A stretch of DNA of 64,000 nucleotides from Arthrobacter oryzae (lineage in GTDB: Bacteria; Actinomycetota; Actinomycetes; Actinomycetales; Micrococcaceae): assembly GCF_030812315.1 (NCBI RefSeq), contig NZ_JAUSSM010000005.1:310001-374000 (forward strand), given 5' to 3'. A model generated the notes under the pieces. The model saw only the letters and a program-made list of their open reading frames with translations, was not told the DNA's origin and made no database searches. The translations under genes and the position numbers were made by a program. Of the stretch, positions 36,823 through 45,121 are shown piece after piece. Each line of letters opens with the position of its first letter. The stretch's first letter is position 1.

Positions 36823-36860
36823 CGACGGCGGGCGGACCTTCGTTGGTCCGCCCGCCGTCG
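36823..36860. terminator. Bidirectional terminator after the MFS gene
   Basis: A perfect 16-bp stem (36823-36838 with 36845-36860) and a TTCGTT loop, between convergent MFS and DUF1844 genes. Confidence 0.85.
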
Positions 36861-36879
36861 CGTTCTGCCTGTGAATCGT

Positions 36880-37278
36880 TTAGTTGACCGGACCCGTGTA
36901 CTTTTCGCCCGGTCCCTTGCCCGGGGCGTCCGGGATGGTGGACTCTTCCCGGAACGCCAGCTGCAGGGAGCGGAGTCCGTCGCGCAACGGACCGGCGTGC
37001 TGGGAACCGATCTCCGGCGCGGCAGCGGTCACGAGTCCGGCCAGCGCCGTGATCAGCTTGCGGGCCTCGTCCAGGTCCTTAAGCTCTTCGGCGTTCTCCT
37101 CGGCGGCGAGGCCGAGCTTAACGGCCGAGGCGCTCATGAGGTGAACAGCGGCGGTGGTGATGACCTCGATGGCGGGGACCTCGGAGATGTCGCGGATCTG
37201 CTGCGACACCTGTTCCTGCCCGCCGCCCTGGCCGGTCGAGGGCTCGAAAACGTGTGAATTACTGTCTGAAGTGCTCAT
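36880..37278 (-). CDS. DUF1844 protein
   Basis: 132 residues. The DUF1844 core [30 protein letters not shown] and [24 protein letters not shown] is helical. The family is found next to infC in many actinobacteria. Function unknown. It is divergent from the infC leader. Confidence 0.85.
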   Translation of the reverse strand: MSTSDSNSHVFEPSTGQGGGQEQVSQQIRDISEVPAIEVITTAAVHLMSASAVKLGLAAEENAEELKDLDEARKLITALAGLVTAAAPEIGSQHAGPLRDGLRSLQLAFREESTIPDAPGKGPGEKYTGPVN

Positions 37279-37623
37279 ACTGGTAAGCTTGTCACAGACC
37301 GACTGAATGTCGTTATTTTGCTATGTGAAACTCGTGGCTGCCAATGTGCAGCATTCGGGGTTTCTTCTGTAGAATTGATTTTCAGTTTGCAAGCGGAGTT
37401 CTCTCCCACCCGCGTCAGCCGTTTTCCCAGGATGCAATTCCCATGGAAGCAAGGTTGCCGGGTACCTGGTCGGGCATTCCACGGCGGCGTCAGCCGGGTG
37501 GAACGCGTACAGCCTCCCCGGAGGCGCCGTACATCCGATCTTCGAGGCCTTCGATTGCTCCGGCAATTGGGGGCCTTCTCTATTTGCCGGTGGAATACTC
37601 ACCTCAACCACAGGAGTTCTAAC
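37279..37623 (+). promoter_or_regulatory. infC leader and promoter region
   Basis: 345 bases without a convincing gene. A -10-like TAGAAT (37370-37375) lies about 250 bases before the infC start. The leader that follows holds small stems, for example ATTGC/GCAAT around TCCG near 37554-37567 and CCTCC/GGAGG near 37515-37526. Autoregulation by IF3 or L20 is usual for this operon in other bacteria, but I could not recognise a known leader class. Confidence 0.45.
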
Positions 37624-38709
37624 ATTAGCGAGCCAAGAATCAATGAGCGTATCCGCGTCCCCGAGGTGCGGCTGGTCGGCCCTGCAGGCGAACAAGTAGG
37701 AATTGTCCGTATTGAGGACGCCCTGCGTTTGGCTGCCGAGTCCGACCTTGATCTCGTTGAAGTTGCACCGCAGGCCAAGCCTCCGGTGTGCAAGCTGATG
37801 GACTTCGGCAAGTACAAGTACGAAGCCGCCGTCAAGGCACGCGAGGCCCGGAAGAACCAGACCAACACGGTTCTGAAGGAAATCCGTTTCCGGCTGAAGA
37901 TCGACACCCACGACTACGAGACCAAGCGTGGCCACGCCCTCCGCTTCCTCGGTGCCGGGGACAAGGTCAAGGCCATGATCCAGTTCCGAGGCCGCGAGCA
38001 GCAGCGTCCGGAAATGGGCATCCGCCTGCTCCAGCGCTTCGCCGACGACGTCGCCGAAGTGGGAGTTGTCGAGTCCAGCCCCCGCATCGACGGCCGCAAC
38101 ATGGTCATGGTCGTGGGTCCGCTGAAGAACAAGGCTGAAGCCAAGGCCGAAGCACGCCGTGCGACGCAGCGCGCTGAAGCAAAGGCACAGAACGAAGCCA
38201 AGGCCACCGGCCGGGTGGATGTCAGCCGCGACCAGCCCGCGATGACGCAGTCCCTCGCGGACCTGCTTCCTGAGGGTTATGTTGTTTCGACTGAAGCGGC
38301 ATCGCCCGAGGCTGACGCCGAGGCCGCTACGCCGGCAACGAGCGTCGAGGCACCTGCCGAAACGGTCTCTGCACCGGAAGCCGAGGCTCCGGCCAAGGAA
38401 GCTCCGAAGCAGGAAGCCCCGGCTGAAGAAGCACCCAAGCAAGAAGCTCCCAAGCAGGAGGCTCCGAAGGCAGCGAAGCAGGCTGCGCCGAAACGCGAAG
38501 CCCCCAAGGCTGCAGAAGCACCGCGTCCCGCGGTCAGCAAGCCGGTGGCCAAGGCGCCTGAAGCGCCGAAGCCCGCTGCGGCCGCCCCTGTGGCGCCGAA
38601 GCCAGCTGGCGTTCCCGCGCCGCCGCCCAAGCCGGTAGCACGGCCCGCCGCGCCCAAGCCTGCAGCACGGCCGGCCGCTCCCAAGCCGGGCAGCAAGAAG
38701 ACCAACTAG
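37624..38709 (+). CDS. infC: Translation initiation factor IF-3 (AUU start, long C-terminal tail)
   Basis: 361 residues from the rare start codon ATT at 37624, preceded by AGGAG (37612-37616) at seven bases. [22 protein letters not shown] aligns with the universal IF3 N-terminus and no ATG or GTG lies nearby. The IF3 core (about 1-170) includes [46 protein letters not shown] and [13 protein letters not shown] tail of about 190 residues rich in Ala, Pro, Lys and Glu, with PKQEAP repeats, follows. AUU starts let IF3 repress its own translation in other bacteria. Confidence 0.93.
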   Translation: MSEPRINERIRVPEVRLVGPAGEQVGIVRIEDALRLAAESDLDLVEVAPQAKPPVCKLMDFGKYKYEAAVKAREARKNQTNTVLKEIRFRLKIDTHDYETKRGHALRFLGAGDKVKAMIQFRGREQQRPEMGIRLLQRFADDVAEVGVVESSPRIDGRNMVMVVGPLKNKAEAKAEARRATQRAEAKAQNEAKATGRVDVSRDQPAMTQSLADLLPEGYVVSTEAASPEADAEAATPATSVEAPAETVSAPEAEAPAKEAPKQEAPAEEAPKQEAPKQEAPKAAKQAAPKREAPKAAEAPRPAVSKPVAKAPEAPKPAAAAPVAPKPAGVPAPPPKPVARPAAPKPAARPAAPKPGSKKTN

Positions 38710-38822
38710 TTCAAAGCTGCGCGAAGTGCCTTCACGCAGCAAGCAACCAGCACGCCGCCCGCAGGGGTGGCTGCACGAAAGACTGCAGACTTGTCTGCGG
38801 ATACGTAAGGAGATCGGTTCCC

Positions 38823-39017
38823 ATGCCGAAGATGAAGACCCACAGTGGTGCTAAGAAGCGCTTCAAGCTGACCGGCAGCGGCAAGCTGCGCCGCCAGCAG
38901 GCCAACCGCCGCCACTACCTCGAGCACAAGTCCTCCAGGCTGACCCGTCGCCTTGCCGGCGACAAGATCGTCTTCAAGGGCGACGCCAAGGTCATCCGGA
39001 AGATGCTCGGCATCTAA
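38823..39017 (+). CDS. rpmI: 50S ribosomal protein L35
   Basis: 64 residues: [37 protein letters not shown] and a C-terminal VIRKMLGI, the full-length L35 pattern. AAGGAG (38807-38812) precedes the ATG. It lies in the infC-rpmI-rplT operon. Confidence 0.98.
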   Translation: MPKMKTHSGAKKRFKLTGSGKLRRQQANRRHYLEHKSSRLTRRLAGDKIVFKGDAKVIRKMLGI

Positions 39018-39136
39018 GTTCCAAGTTCTCTGACTGTTAGCCACCTGGCAGCAGTCAACTACCAAAAAGGCTTCTCAGGCCAGCCGGTTGTTCCGGCAGT
39101 AGTTGCTTGGGATCAGAATTCTGAAGGAGTACGCAC

Positions 39137-39652
39137 GTGGCACGTGTGAAGAGGGCGGTCAACGCCCACAAGAAGCGCCGGGTTATCCTTGAACGCGCAA
39201 AGGGCTACCGTGGACAGCGTTCACGCCTGTACCGCAAGGCTAAAGAGCAGCTGCTGCACTCGTTTGTGTACAGCTACGGCGACCGCAAGAAGAAGAAGGG
39301 CGACTTCCGCCGCCTGTGGATCCAGCGCATCAACGCTGCATCCCGCGCCAACGGCCTGACCTACAACCGCCTGATCCAGGGCCTGAAGGCCGCTGAGGTC
39401 GAGGTCGACCGCCGCATGCTGGCAGAACTGGCCGTCTCTGACGCCAACGCATTTGCCGCCCTGGTGCAGATTGCCAAGGACTCGCTGCCTGCTGACACCT
39501 CCGCTCCGGCCGTCGCTGCCGAAGCCGCTCCGAAGGCAAAGGCCCCGAAGGCTAAGGCTGCCAAGGCCGCCAAGGCAGAGGAAGCTCCGGCTGAGAAGGC
39601 CCCCAAGGCCAAGGCTGCTAAGAAGCCGGCCGCCGAAAAGGCTGCCGAGTAG
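39137..39652 (+). CDS. rplT: 50S ribosomal protein L20 with Ala/Lys-rich tail
   Basis: 171 residues from GTG 39137, with GAAGGAG (39122-39128). The core (1-118) has [45 protein letters not shown] and [26 protein letters not shown]. Typical L20 is about 118-125 residues; the last 45-50 here are low-complexity Ala/Lys/Pro/Glu ([20 protein letters not shown]), like the tail on IF3 in the same operon. Confidence 0.97.
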   Translation: MARVKRAVNAHKKRRVILERAKGYRGQRSRLYRKAKEQLLHSFVYSYGDRKKKKGDFRRLWIQRINAASRANGLTYNRLIQGLKAAEVEVDRRMLAELAVSDANAFAALVQIAKDSLPADTSAPAVAAEAAPKAKAPKAKAAKAAKAEEAPAEKAPKAKAAKKPAAEKAAE

Positions 39653-39701
39653 CATCCCCTCCCGTTCAAAGACTGGTGGCAACAGCCACTAAAGTTCTTA
39701 T

Positions 39702-40598
39702 ATGAACGAAACCGGGCGCCCGCAAGACTTTCCACTTTCCAACCCCCGAGCTGATCGGGTAAGGAAGGTGGCACAACTTGCCGGGCGCCCGGCCCGTTTA
39801 AAACGCCGCGAGTTCCTGGCGGAGGGTCCGCAGGCCGTACGCGAGGCCCTGACACTGCATCAGAAGCGGATTGCCGCGGGGGATCCCGGCATCGTCTATG
39901 AGGTCTACGCGAGCGAGTCGTGCCTGGACCGGCACCCGGACCTCGAGACACTCGCGGAGGGCACCACCGCCTACCTCGCCACCGACGAAGTGCTCGCCGC
40001 TATGGCGGACACGGTTACCCCGCAGGGCATTCTCGCGGTCTGCGGTTTCCTGGACGTGAGCCTTGAGCAGGTACTCGACGCCGGTCCGCAGCTGGTTGCC
40101 GTCCTGTGCCAGGTCCGCGACCCCGGTAATGCAGGAACCGTGCTCCGCGCGGCCGATGCCGCCGGCGCCGACGCCGTCGTCCTGACCGCGTCCAGCGTGG
40201 ACATCTACAACCCCAAAGCTGTCCGCTCGACGGCGGGATCCCTCTTCCATCTGCCGATCGTCCTTGGCGCCGACGTGGCCGAGCTGGTAGCACGGTGCAA
40301 GGAACGGGGGATCGGGGTCCTCGCTGCCGACGGTTACGGCCAGCTGAACCTGGACCGGCTCCAGGACGAGAACGCGGCCCGCCGTCTGGGGGACTCCGCC
40401 GCGGAATCGATCTACGCACTGGAGAAGCCCACAGCGTGGCTCTTCGGCAACGAGGCCCAAGGCCTGTCCGAGGATGAAATCGCGCTGGCCGACCACCGCG
40501 TGGCCGTACCCGTCTACGGGAAAGCGGAGAGCCTGAACCTCGGAACCGCCGCCACGGTCTGCCTCTACGCCAGCGCCCGCTCGCAAAAGCACAGCTGA
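39702..40598 (+). CDS. TrmH/SpoU-family RNA 2'-O-methyltransferase
   Basis: 298 residues. An N-terminal substrate-binding domain (RADRVRKVAQLAGRPARLKRREFLAEGPQAVREAL) precedes the SPOUT knot: motif 1 QVRDPGNAGTVLRAADAAGADAVVL, motif 2 AWLFGNEAQGLS and motif 3 VPVYGKAESLNLGTAATVCLY. The target is probably 23S rRNA or tRNA and is not determinable. TAAAGT (39690-39695) ends six bases before the ATG, a leaderless-type start. It follows rplT as in many actinobacteria. Confidence 0.9.
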   Translation: MNETGRPQDFPLSNPRADRVRKVAQLAGRPARLKRREFLAEGPQAVREALTLHQKRIAAGDPGIVYEVYASESCLDRHPDLETLAEGTTAYLATDEVLAAMADTVTPQGILAVCGFLDVSLEQVLDAGPQLVAVLCQVRDPGNAGTVLRAADAAGADAVVLTASSVDIYNPKAVRSTAGSLFHLPIVLGADVAELVARCKERGIGVLAADGYGQLNLDRLQDENAARRLGDSAAESIYALEKPTAWLFGNEAQGLSEDEIALADHRVAVPVYGKAESLNLGTAATVCLYASARSQKHS

Positions 40599-40625
40599 CC
40601 AGCCACCACAACCACGACGCAAAGG

Positions 40626-40653
40626 CGGGGGCCCACCTTCCGGTGAGCCCCCG
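40626..40653. terminator. Terminator after the TrmH-family gene
   Basis: A 12-bp stem with one mismatch (40626-40637 with 40642-40653) and a TTCC loop, 28 bases after the stop and before the convergent GlsB-type gene. Confidence 0.75.
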
Positions 40654-40707
40654 TCGTCGTATCTTCACCATGGGGCGCCTCTGCGCCCTCAGCGGTGGTG
40701 AGTGTAG

Positions 40708-40977
40708 TTATGTGGTGGTCTTGTTACGGCCGGTGATGAAGCCGTAGATGCCAGCTACGACCAGGCCGCCGACGATGGCCAGAAGCCAGGAACCGAGGTT
40801 CCAGAATTCCATCCTGCCGCCGCCAAACAGAAGGTCACCAATCCAGCCGCCGACGATGGCGCCGACGACACCAAGCACGAGGCTGGTGACCCAGCCGCCG
40901 CCGACCGATCCAGGCATGATTGCCTTGACGATTGCTCCTACAATGAGTCCGAGAATGATCCAGCCAAGAAAGCCCAT
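40708..40977 (-). CDS. GlsB/YeaQ/YmgE-family membrane protein
   Basis: 89 residues, three hydrophobic helices rich in glycine: MGFLGWIILGLIVGAIVKAI, TSLVLGVVGAIVGGWIGDLLFGGG and LLAIVGGLVVAGIYGFITGR. This is the transglycosylase-associated (stress-induced) small membrane protein family; its biochemical role is unclear. ATG 40977 is chosen over 41007 because AGGAGGAG (40980-40987, minus) lies just before it. Confidence 0.88.
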   Translation of the reverse strand: MGFLGWIILGLIVGAIVKAIMPGSVGGGWVTSLVLGVVGAIVGGWIGDLLFGGGRMEFWNLGSWLLAIVGGLVVAGIYGFITGRNKTTT

Positions 40978-41211
40978 GTCTCCTCCTACATATTCGTCGG
41001 AACTCACTACGGGTCCCGATTATGGCTTCAAGCTAACACACGGTGCGTTTCCTTGTCAGCAGGCTTAGTTTCATTGTTTTTGGTGTCATCCGCCGTGACG
41101 TGTGGTGCAACCGGCGGCAGCGGGCGGGTACGGTATTCATTGCGGGCATCAGCGTTGTGCGGTGATCGCACGTGCAAATTTTCCGGCAATCCCTGAAGAG
41201 GTGAAGCTCAC

Positions 41212-42129
41212 TTGGCTGCAAATGGCGGTACCAAGGCGATCGTCGCGGCTCTGGCTGCAAACCTGACCATCGCTGTACTGAAGTTCGTCGCTTTTATCCT
41301 GACGCTGTCGTCGTCAATGCTGGCTGAGGCGATCCACTCTGTTGCCGACTCCGGCAACCAGATCCTCCTGCTGGTGGGCGGCAAGCGCGCCCGGCGTGCC
41401 GCGAGCCCCGAACACCCGTTTGGCTACGGACGCGAACGGTACATTTACGCGTTCATCGTCTCGATTGTGCTGTTCAGCGTGGGAGGCCTCTTTGCGCTGT
41501 ACGAGGCATGGGAGAAGATTCAGCACCCCCACGCCATCGAAGGCGACTTCTGGTGGGTTCCGCTGGCAGTACTGATCGGGGCAATCGTCGCCGAATCGTT
41601 CTCATTCCGGACGGCAATCATCGAGTCAAACCATGTGCGCGGTAAGCAGAGCTGGGTGCACTTCATCCGCAACGCCAAGCAGCCGGAACTCCCCGTCATC
41701 CTGCTCGAGGACCTCGGCGCGCTGCTGGGCCTGGTGTTCGCATTGTTCGGCGTGAGCCTGACCCTGATTACCGGAGACGGCATCTGGGACGCCATTGGCA
41801 CCGCGATGATCGGCTTCCTGCTGGTGGTCATCGCCATCGTGCTGGCCCTGGAGACCAAGTCGCTGCTGCTGGGCGAATCCGCCACGAAGGCTGACTCCGA
41901 AAGGATCAGCACCGCCCTCGAGGCCGACGGAACAAAAATCATCCACCTGAAGACCCTGCACCTCGGCCCCGAGGAACTGCTGGTCGCGGCCAAGATCAGC
42001 GTCGGCGCCGCCGCCACCGGCGCGGAGATCGCCAAGGTCATCGACGACGCCGAAAGCCGCATCCGCGAGGCTGTGCCGATGGCGCGGGTCATCTACCTGG
42101 AACCCGATGTGGAGCGCGCGCACGTCTGA
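41212..42129 (+). CDS. Cation diffusion facilitator transporter (TTG start)
   Basis: Metal/proton antiporter, 305 residues, about six membrane helices. Metal-site residues appear in MLAEAIHSVADSGNQILLLVG and near EDLGALLGLVFALFG; a His-rich loop is absent. The cytoplasmic C-terminal domain has LKTLHLGPEELLVAAKISVG. The start is TTG 41212, placed eight bases after GAAGAGGTG (41195-41203); no ATG or GTG fits. The metal (zinc, iron, manganese or cobalt) is not determinable. Confidence 0.88.
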   Translation: MAANGGTKAIVAALAANLTIAVLKFVAFILTLSSSMLAEAIHSVADSGNQILLLVGGKRARRAASPEHPFGYGRERYIYAFIVSIVLFSVGGLFALYEAWEKIQHPHAIEGDFWWVPLAVLIGAIVAESFSFRTAIIESNHVRGKQSWVHFIRNAKQPELPVILLEDLGALLGLVFALFGVSLTLITGDGIWDAIGTAMIGFLLVVIAIVLALETKSLLLGESATKADSERISTALEADGTKIIHLKTLHLGPEELLVAAKISVGAAATGAEIAKVIDDAESRIREAVPMARVIYLEPDVERAHV

Positions 42130-42159
42130 TCCAACCCGCCGGGCTGCCATGCCCCGTCG

Positions 42160-42210
42160 AAGGCCGCTGGACCGAACCTGCTTGAGGCAGGCTAGGAAAC
42201 CAGCGGCCTT
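42160..42210. terminator. Stem-loop between CDF and MFS genes
   Basis: AAGGCCGCTGG (42160-42170) pairs with CCAGCGGCCTT (42200-42210), followed by TT, with an inner CCTGC/GCAGG stem. It extends into the 3' end of the convergent MFS gene. Likely a terminator for the CDF gene. Confidence 0.7.
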
Positions 42211-43403
42211 TTGCGTTCCAGCAGGCCGCTGATGACGGCCACACCGAGGCCCAGGATTGCCAGGACGGCACCCACGAGGGCCGGCGCAACAAAGCCCCAG
42301 CCCCAGGCGATGACCAGGCCGCCCAGGAAGGCGCCGAGGGCGTTCGCCACGTTCAGGGCCGCGTGGTTGAGCGAGGATGCCAGGGACGGGGCATCGGGGG
42401 AGGCGTCCAGCAGCCGCGTCTGCAGGGCCGGGACAAGGAGGGAGCCTGCCCCGCCCACCACAAACACCATCACAAAGGCAGACCACGGCCAGTGGACCGC
42501 CACTGCATAGACGACCAGCGCGACCGCGATTCCGGGCAGGACCCAGTAGATGGTGCCCATGACTGACTTGTCCGCAATGCGCCCGCCGACGATGTTTCCG
42601 GCCACCATGCCCAGCCCGTACAGCGCGACGACAAGCGGCAGCCAGGCCGCGGGGATGCCCGCTACGGACGTCATGGTGTGCGCGATGTAGGTGTAGGTGG
42701 CGAAGAAGCCGCCGAAGCCCACAATGCCGATAAGGATGGCGAGCCAGACCTGCACCCGCTTCAGGGCACCGAGTTCCCGGCGGATGCTGGCGTCAGGGTG
42801 CGCTGGCTGGAACGGGACAAACTTCCACAGCATGGCGAGAGTCACCAGCCCGATCACGCCCACGAGCACGAACAGCAGGCGCCAGCCGAAGGCCTGTCCA
42901 AGCCACGTGGCGAACGGAACCCCGATGACATTCGAGATGGTCAGCCCGGCCATGACCATGGATATCGCCCAGCCCCGTTTGGTCGGCGCGACCAGCGACG
43001 CCGCGATCACCGCGGCCACACCGAAGAACGCCCCGTGAGGCAGGCCTGCCGCGAACCGGGACAGCAGCATGGTGCCGTAATCCGGTGCGATGAACGACGT
43101 GAGGTTGGCCAGGCTGAAGAACAGCATGAGGCCAAGGGCGAGATGCTTGCGGGGAAGCTTGGCGCCGACGGCTGCCAGGAGCGGCGCCCCGATGACGACG
43201 CCGAGCGCGTAGGCGGAGATGAGGTGGCCGGCTTCCGGGGTGCCGATGTTCAGGCCCTGCTCCACCTCCTTGAGCAGTCCCATCATGGTGAATTCAGTGA
43301 CGCCGATGCCGAAACCGCCCATCGCTAGGGACACGATGGCCAGGGCGAGGTGCTGTGTTACGGCCTTCGGCTTGGCGGGGCTGAGGGTGGGCGTGGAGGT
43401 CAT
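42192..43403 (-). CDS. MFS transporter, sugar/drug efflux type
   Basis: 403 residues, twelve membrane helices. FGIGVTEFTMMGLL at the first helix, the loop AAVGAKLPRKHLALGLML, and SRFAAGLPHGAFFGVAAVIAASLVAPTKRGWAISMVMAGLTISNVIGVP (motif C-like) are typical of the AraJ/NepI/YdhP-type DHA1 exporters. The substrate is unknown. There is no obvious partner gene. Confidence 0.87.
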   Translation of the reverse strand: MTSTPTLSPAKPKAVTQHLALAIVSLAMGGFGIGVTEFTMMGLLKEVEQGLNIGTPEAGHLISAYALGVVIGAPLLAAVGAKLPRKHLALGLMLFFSLANLTSFIAPDYGTMLLSRFAAGLPHGAFFGVAAVIAASLVAPTKRGWAISMVMAGLTISNVIGVPFATWLGQAFGWRLLFVLVGVIGLVTLAMLWKFVPFQPAHPDASIRRELGALKRVQVWLAILIGIVGFGGFFATYTYIAHTMTSVAGIPAAWLPLVVALYGLGMVAGNIVGGRIADKSVMGTIYWVLPGIAVALVVYAVAVHWPWSAFVMVFVVGGAGSLLVPALQTRLLDASPDAPSLASSLNHAALNVANALGAFLGGLVIAWGWGFVAPALVGAVLAILGLGVAVISGLLERKRPLVS

Positions 43404-43601
43404 TGGCCTGCTCTTCGAAAGTCTTGGTTCTGGCGGGTCCGCTTCAGGCGCTCAGCGTTTCCGCGGTGCGGGCAACCCAAGAGAGGGCCGAGGCGCGATT
43501 GAATAAATCTGATTACTGTAACGACGGGGGGAGTGGTCCGTATTCCGGTGCGACGGCCATTTCGGGGCTGCGGGGGAATCGTCCTGAACCATTGTCCCCC
43601 A

Positions 43602-43614
43602 TAGACTGTTGCGG
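43602..43614 (+). promoter_or_regulatory. Leaderless-type promoter of the NUDIX gene
   Basis: TAGACT (43602-43607) ends six bases before GTG 43614. No ribosome-binding site. Confidence 0.45.
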
Positions 43615-44066
43615 TGACTGGACTCATCAATGTTGTGGGGGGAGCTGTTGTGGACTCCCTGAGCGCCCCTGCCCGGCTCCTCGTGGCGCGGCGGACGGCG
43701 CCGCCCCAGTTCGCCGGGATGTGGGAGTTCCCCGGCGGAAAGGTGGAGCCCCTGGAATCCGCGGAAGGCGCCCTTCACCGCGAACTCCGTGAAGAGCTGG
43801 GCATCGGCGTCCGGCTGGGCGCTGAGTTGCAGGCGGAAGGCCCTTCCGGCTGGCCGCTCAATGCCAAGGCCTCGATGCGCGTCTGGTTTGCCGAGATTGC
43901 AGATGGCGAGCCCCGCCCGCTGGAAGACCACGACGAACTGCGCTGGATCAGCCTGACGGAAAGTGACGAAGCTCTCACGCTCCCCTGGATCCCTGCCGAC
44001 TTCCCGATTGTCCGGGCCCTGCTGGCTGCCGTTGCCGGATCAGGGCGGGTTGCGCTCGAAACGTAA
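43614..44066 (+). CDS. MutT-type NUDIX hydrolase
   Basis: 150 residues. A complete Nudix box runs from GGKVEPLESAEGALHRELRE to EELGI, with the expected REXXEE core; the preceding MWEFPGGK is typical of 8-oxo-dGTP diphosphatases (MutT/CtpA-like). The substrate is inferred from family. Starts at GTG 43614. Confidence 0.88.
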   Translation: MTGLINVVGGAVVDSLSAPARLLVARRTAPPQFAGMWEFPGGKVEPLESAEGALHRELREELGIGVRLGAELQAEGPSGWPLNAKASMRVWFAEIADGEPRPLEDHDELRWISLTESDEALTLPWIPADFPIVRALLAAVAGSGRVALET

Positions 44067-44226
44067 AATTTATCCGAGTGGTGAACCCCGTTTCGGCGGG
44101 ACAAATTCGGATTGGCGGCTCTCTGTGGGTTCTTGGCAGAATTCCTAAGTTGGGTGCGGACGATGTCCGCGCCCCGCTTTTGCGGAAAATCGTTCCGCGA
44201 GGATTTGAGCCACCACAGGGAGCCCC
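44067..44226 (+). promoter_or_regulatory. Leader of the former methionine transporter operon
   Basis: 160 bases with two clear stem-loops: 44154-44161/44165-44172 (GCGGAC core) and GCGGAA/TTCCGC at 44182-44187/44193-44198. AGGGAG (44217-44222) is the ribosome-binding site for metN. I looked for SAM riboswitch motifs and did not recognise any. The intact leader in front of a dead operon may still be transcribed. Confidence 0.4.
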
Positions 44227-44437
44227 ATGATTTCCGTAGACCGGGTGTCGAAGAGCTATGGCTCCGGGGAGACAGCGGTCCGGGCACTTGACGACGTTTC
44301 GCTGACCGTAGGCCGCGGTGAGATTTTCGGCGTTGTGGGCCAGAGCGGTGCCGGCAAGAGCACCCTGATCCGGACCATCAATTCGCTGGAACGCCCCGAC
44401 TCCGGATCTGTCACGGTGGACGGCCGAGACGTCACAC
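44227..44437 (+). pseudogene. metN: metN fragment (methionine ABC transporter ATPase, N-terminal 70 residues)
   Basis: [25 protein letters not shown], then Walker [21 protein letters not shown] and the start of the next strand, [12 protein letters not shown]. After this, near 44434-44440, similarity stops and the frame reads unrelated residues to a stop at 44526. About 270 residues, including the signature motif, Walker B and the regulatory domain, are missing. The adjacent sequence is the end of metQ, so the loss is one internal deletion. Confidence 0.85.
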
Positions 44438-44857
44438 CTTCCCGACGGCGCTTCGGTGGCCATCCCCAGCGACCCCACCAACGAATCCCGCGCCCTCAAG
44501 CTGCTGGCGTCGAAGGGACTCATTGAAGTCACCGATAACCCGATCACGCTCAAGGACGTCAAGGCGAACCCGAAGAACCTCAAGTTCACCGAGATCGAGA
44601 ACGCCAGCCTGCCGCAGGCGCTCAACGACAAGGATGCCGCGATCGTGACGCTGGCATTCGCCCTGCCCGCCGGGCTGAGCGCCGACAAGCAGCTGCTCGT
44701 GGAGGGCAAGGACAGTGCGTACTACAACGTCCTCGCCGTCAAGGCTGAAATGAAGGACGACCCGCGCGTGCAGAAACTGTTCAAGATCCTGACCTCGCAG
44801 GAGATGAAGGACTTCATCAACACCAAGTTCAAGGGCCCGGTCACCCCGGCCAGCTAA
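44438..44857 (+). pseudogene. metQ: metQ fragment (methionine-binding lipoprotein, C-terminal half)
   Basis: In the frame [20 protein letters not shown] the sequence matches the middle of MetQ and continues to the natural C-terminus: [56 protein letters not shown] and a final FINTKFKGPV. The signal peptide, lipobox and first half are missing, as is the whole of metI. It is one base out of frame with the metN fragment, so no useful fusion is made. A GTG at 44456 could start a 133-residue remnant. Confidence 0.85.
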
Positions 44858-44882
44858 GCGCCAGCTGACGGCACCAGTATGC

Positions 44883-44940
44883 CCGGCCAACCAATCCGGC
44901 CAACCAATCCGGCCAACCAATCCGGCCAACCAATCCGGCC
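44883..44940 (+). repeat. 13-bp tandem repeat downstream of the metQ remnant
   Basis: Four exact copies of ccggccaaccaat (44883-44934) and a partial fifth (44935-44940). The unit length is not a multiple of three and the array is outside any gene. A further irregular series of TAAGCCG follows at 45005, 45030, 45044 and 45058. Confidence 0.9.
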
Positions 44941-45121
44941 GGGAACCCTGGCCGCGAACTCCGGTTCCGGTCCTGCCCATGGCAGGTGCCGGAGCCGGTG
45001 TGGTTAAGCCGCTGCTGTAGCAGGCGTGCTAAGCCGGAGTTCTTAAGCCGGTGCCCCTAAGCCGCCCGGGATCCGAGGGCTGCTACCTGCGGACTCATTC
45101 GCCGAGCGTCAGACCCGAGCG

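Noticed and set aside
37321..38742. 473-residue minus-strand ORF over infC
   Set aside because: It is the reverse shadow of infC and its repetitive tail (Leu/Gly/Arg-rich translation); no domain and no start site.
44067..44226. SAM riboswitch in front of the metN remnant
   Set aside because: The context suggested it and TTATCCGAGTGG superficially resembles an S-box start, but the conserved core (GATGAAACC-like and kink-turn segments) is absent and no SAM-II or SAM-IV pattern was seen.
44883..44940. CRISPR array
   Set aside because: The repeats are 13 bp and directly adjacent, with no spacers and no cas genes.
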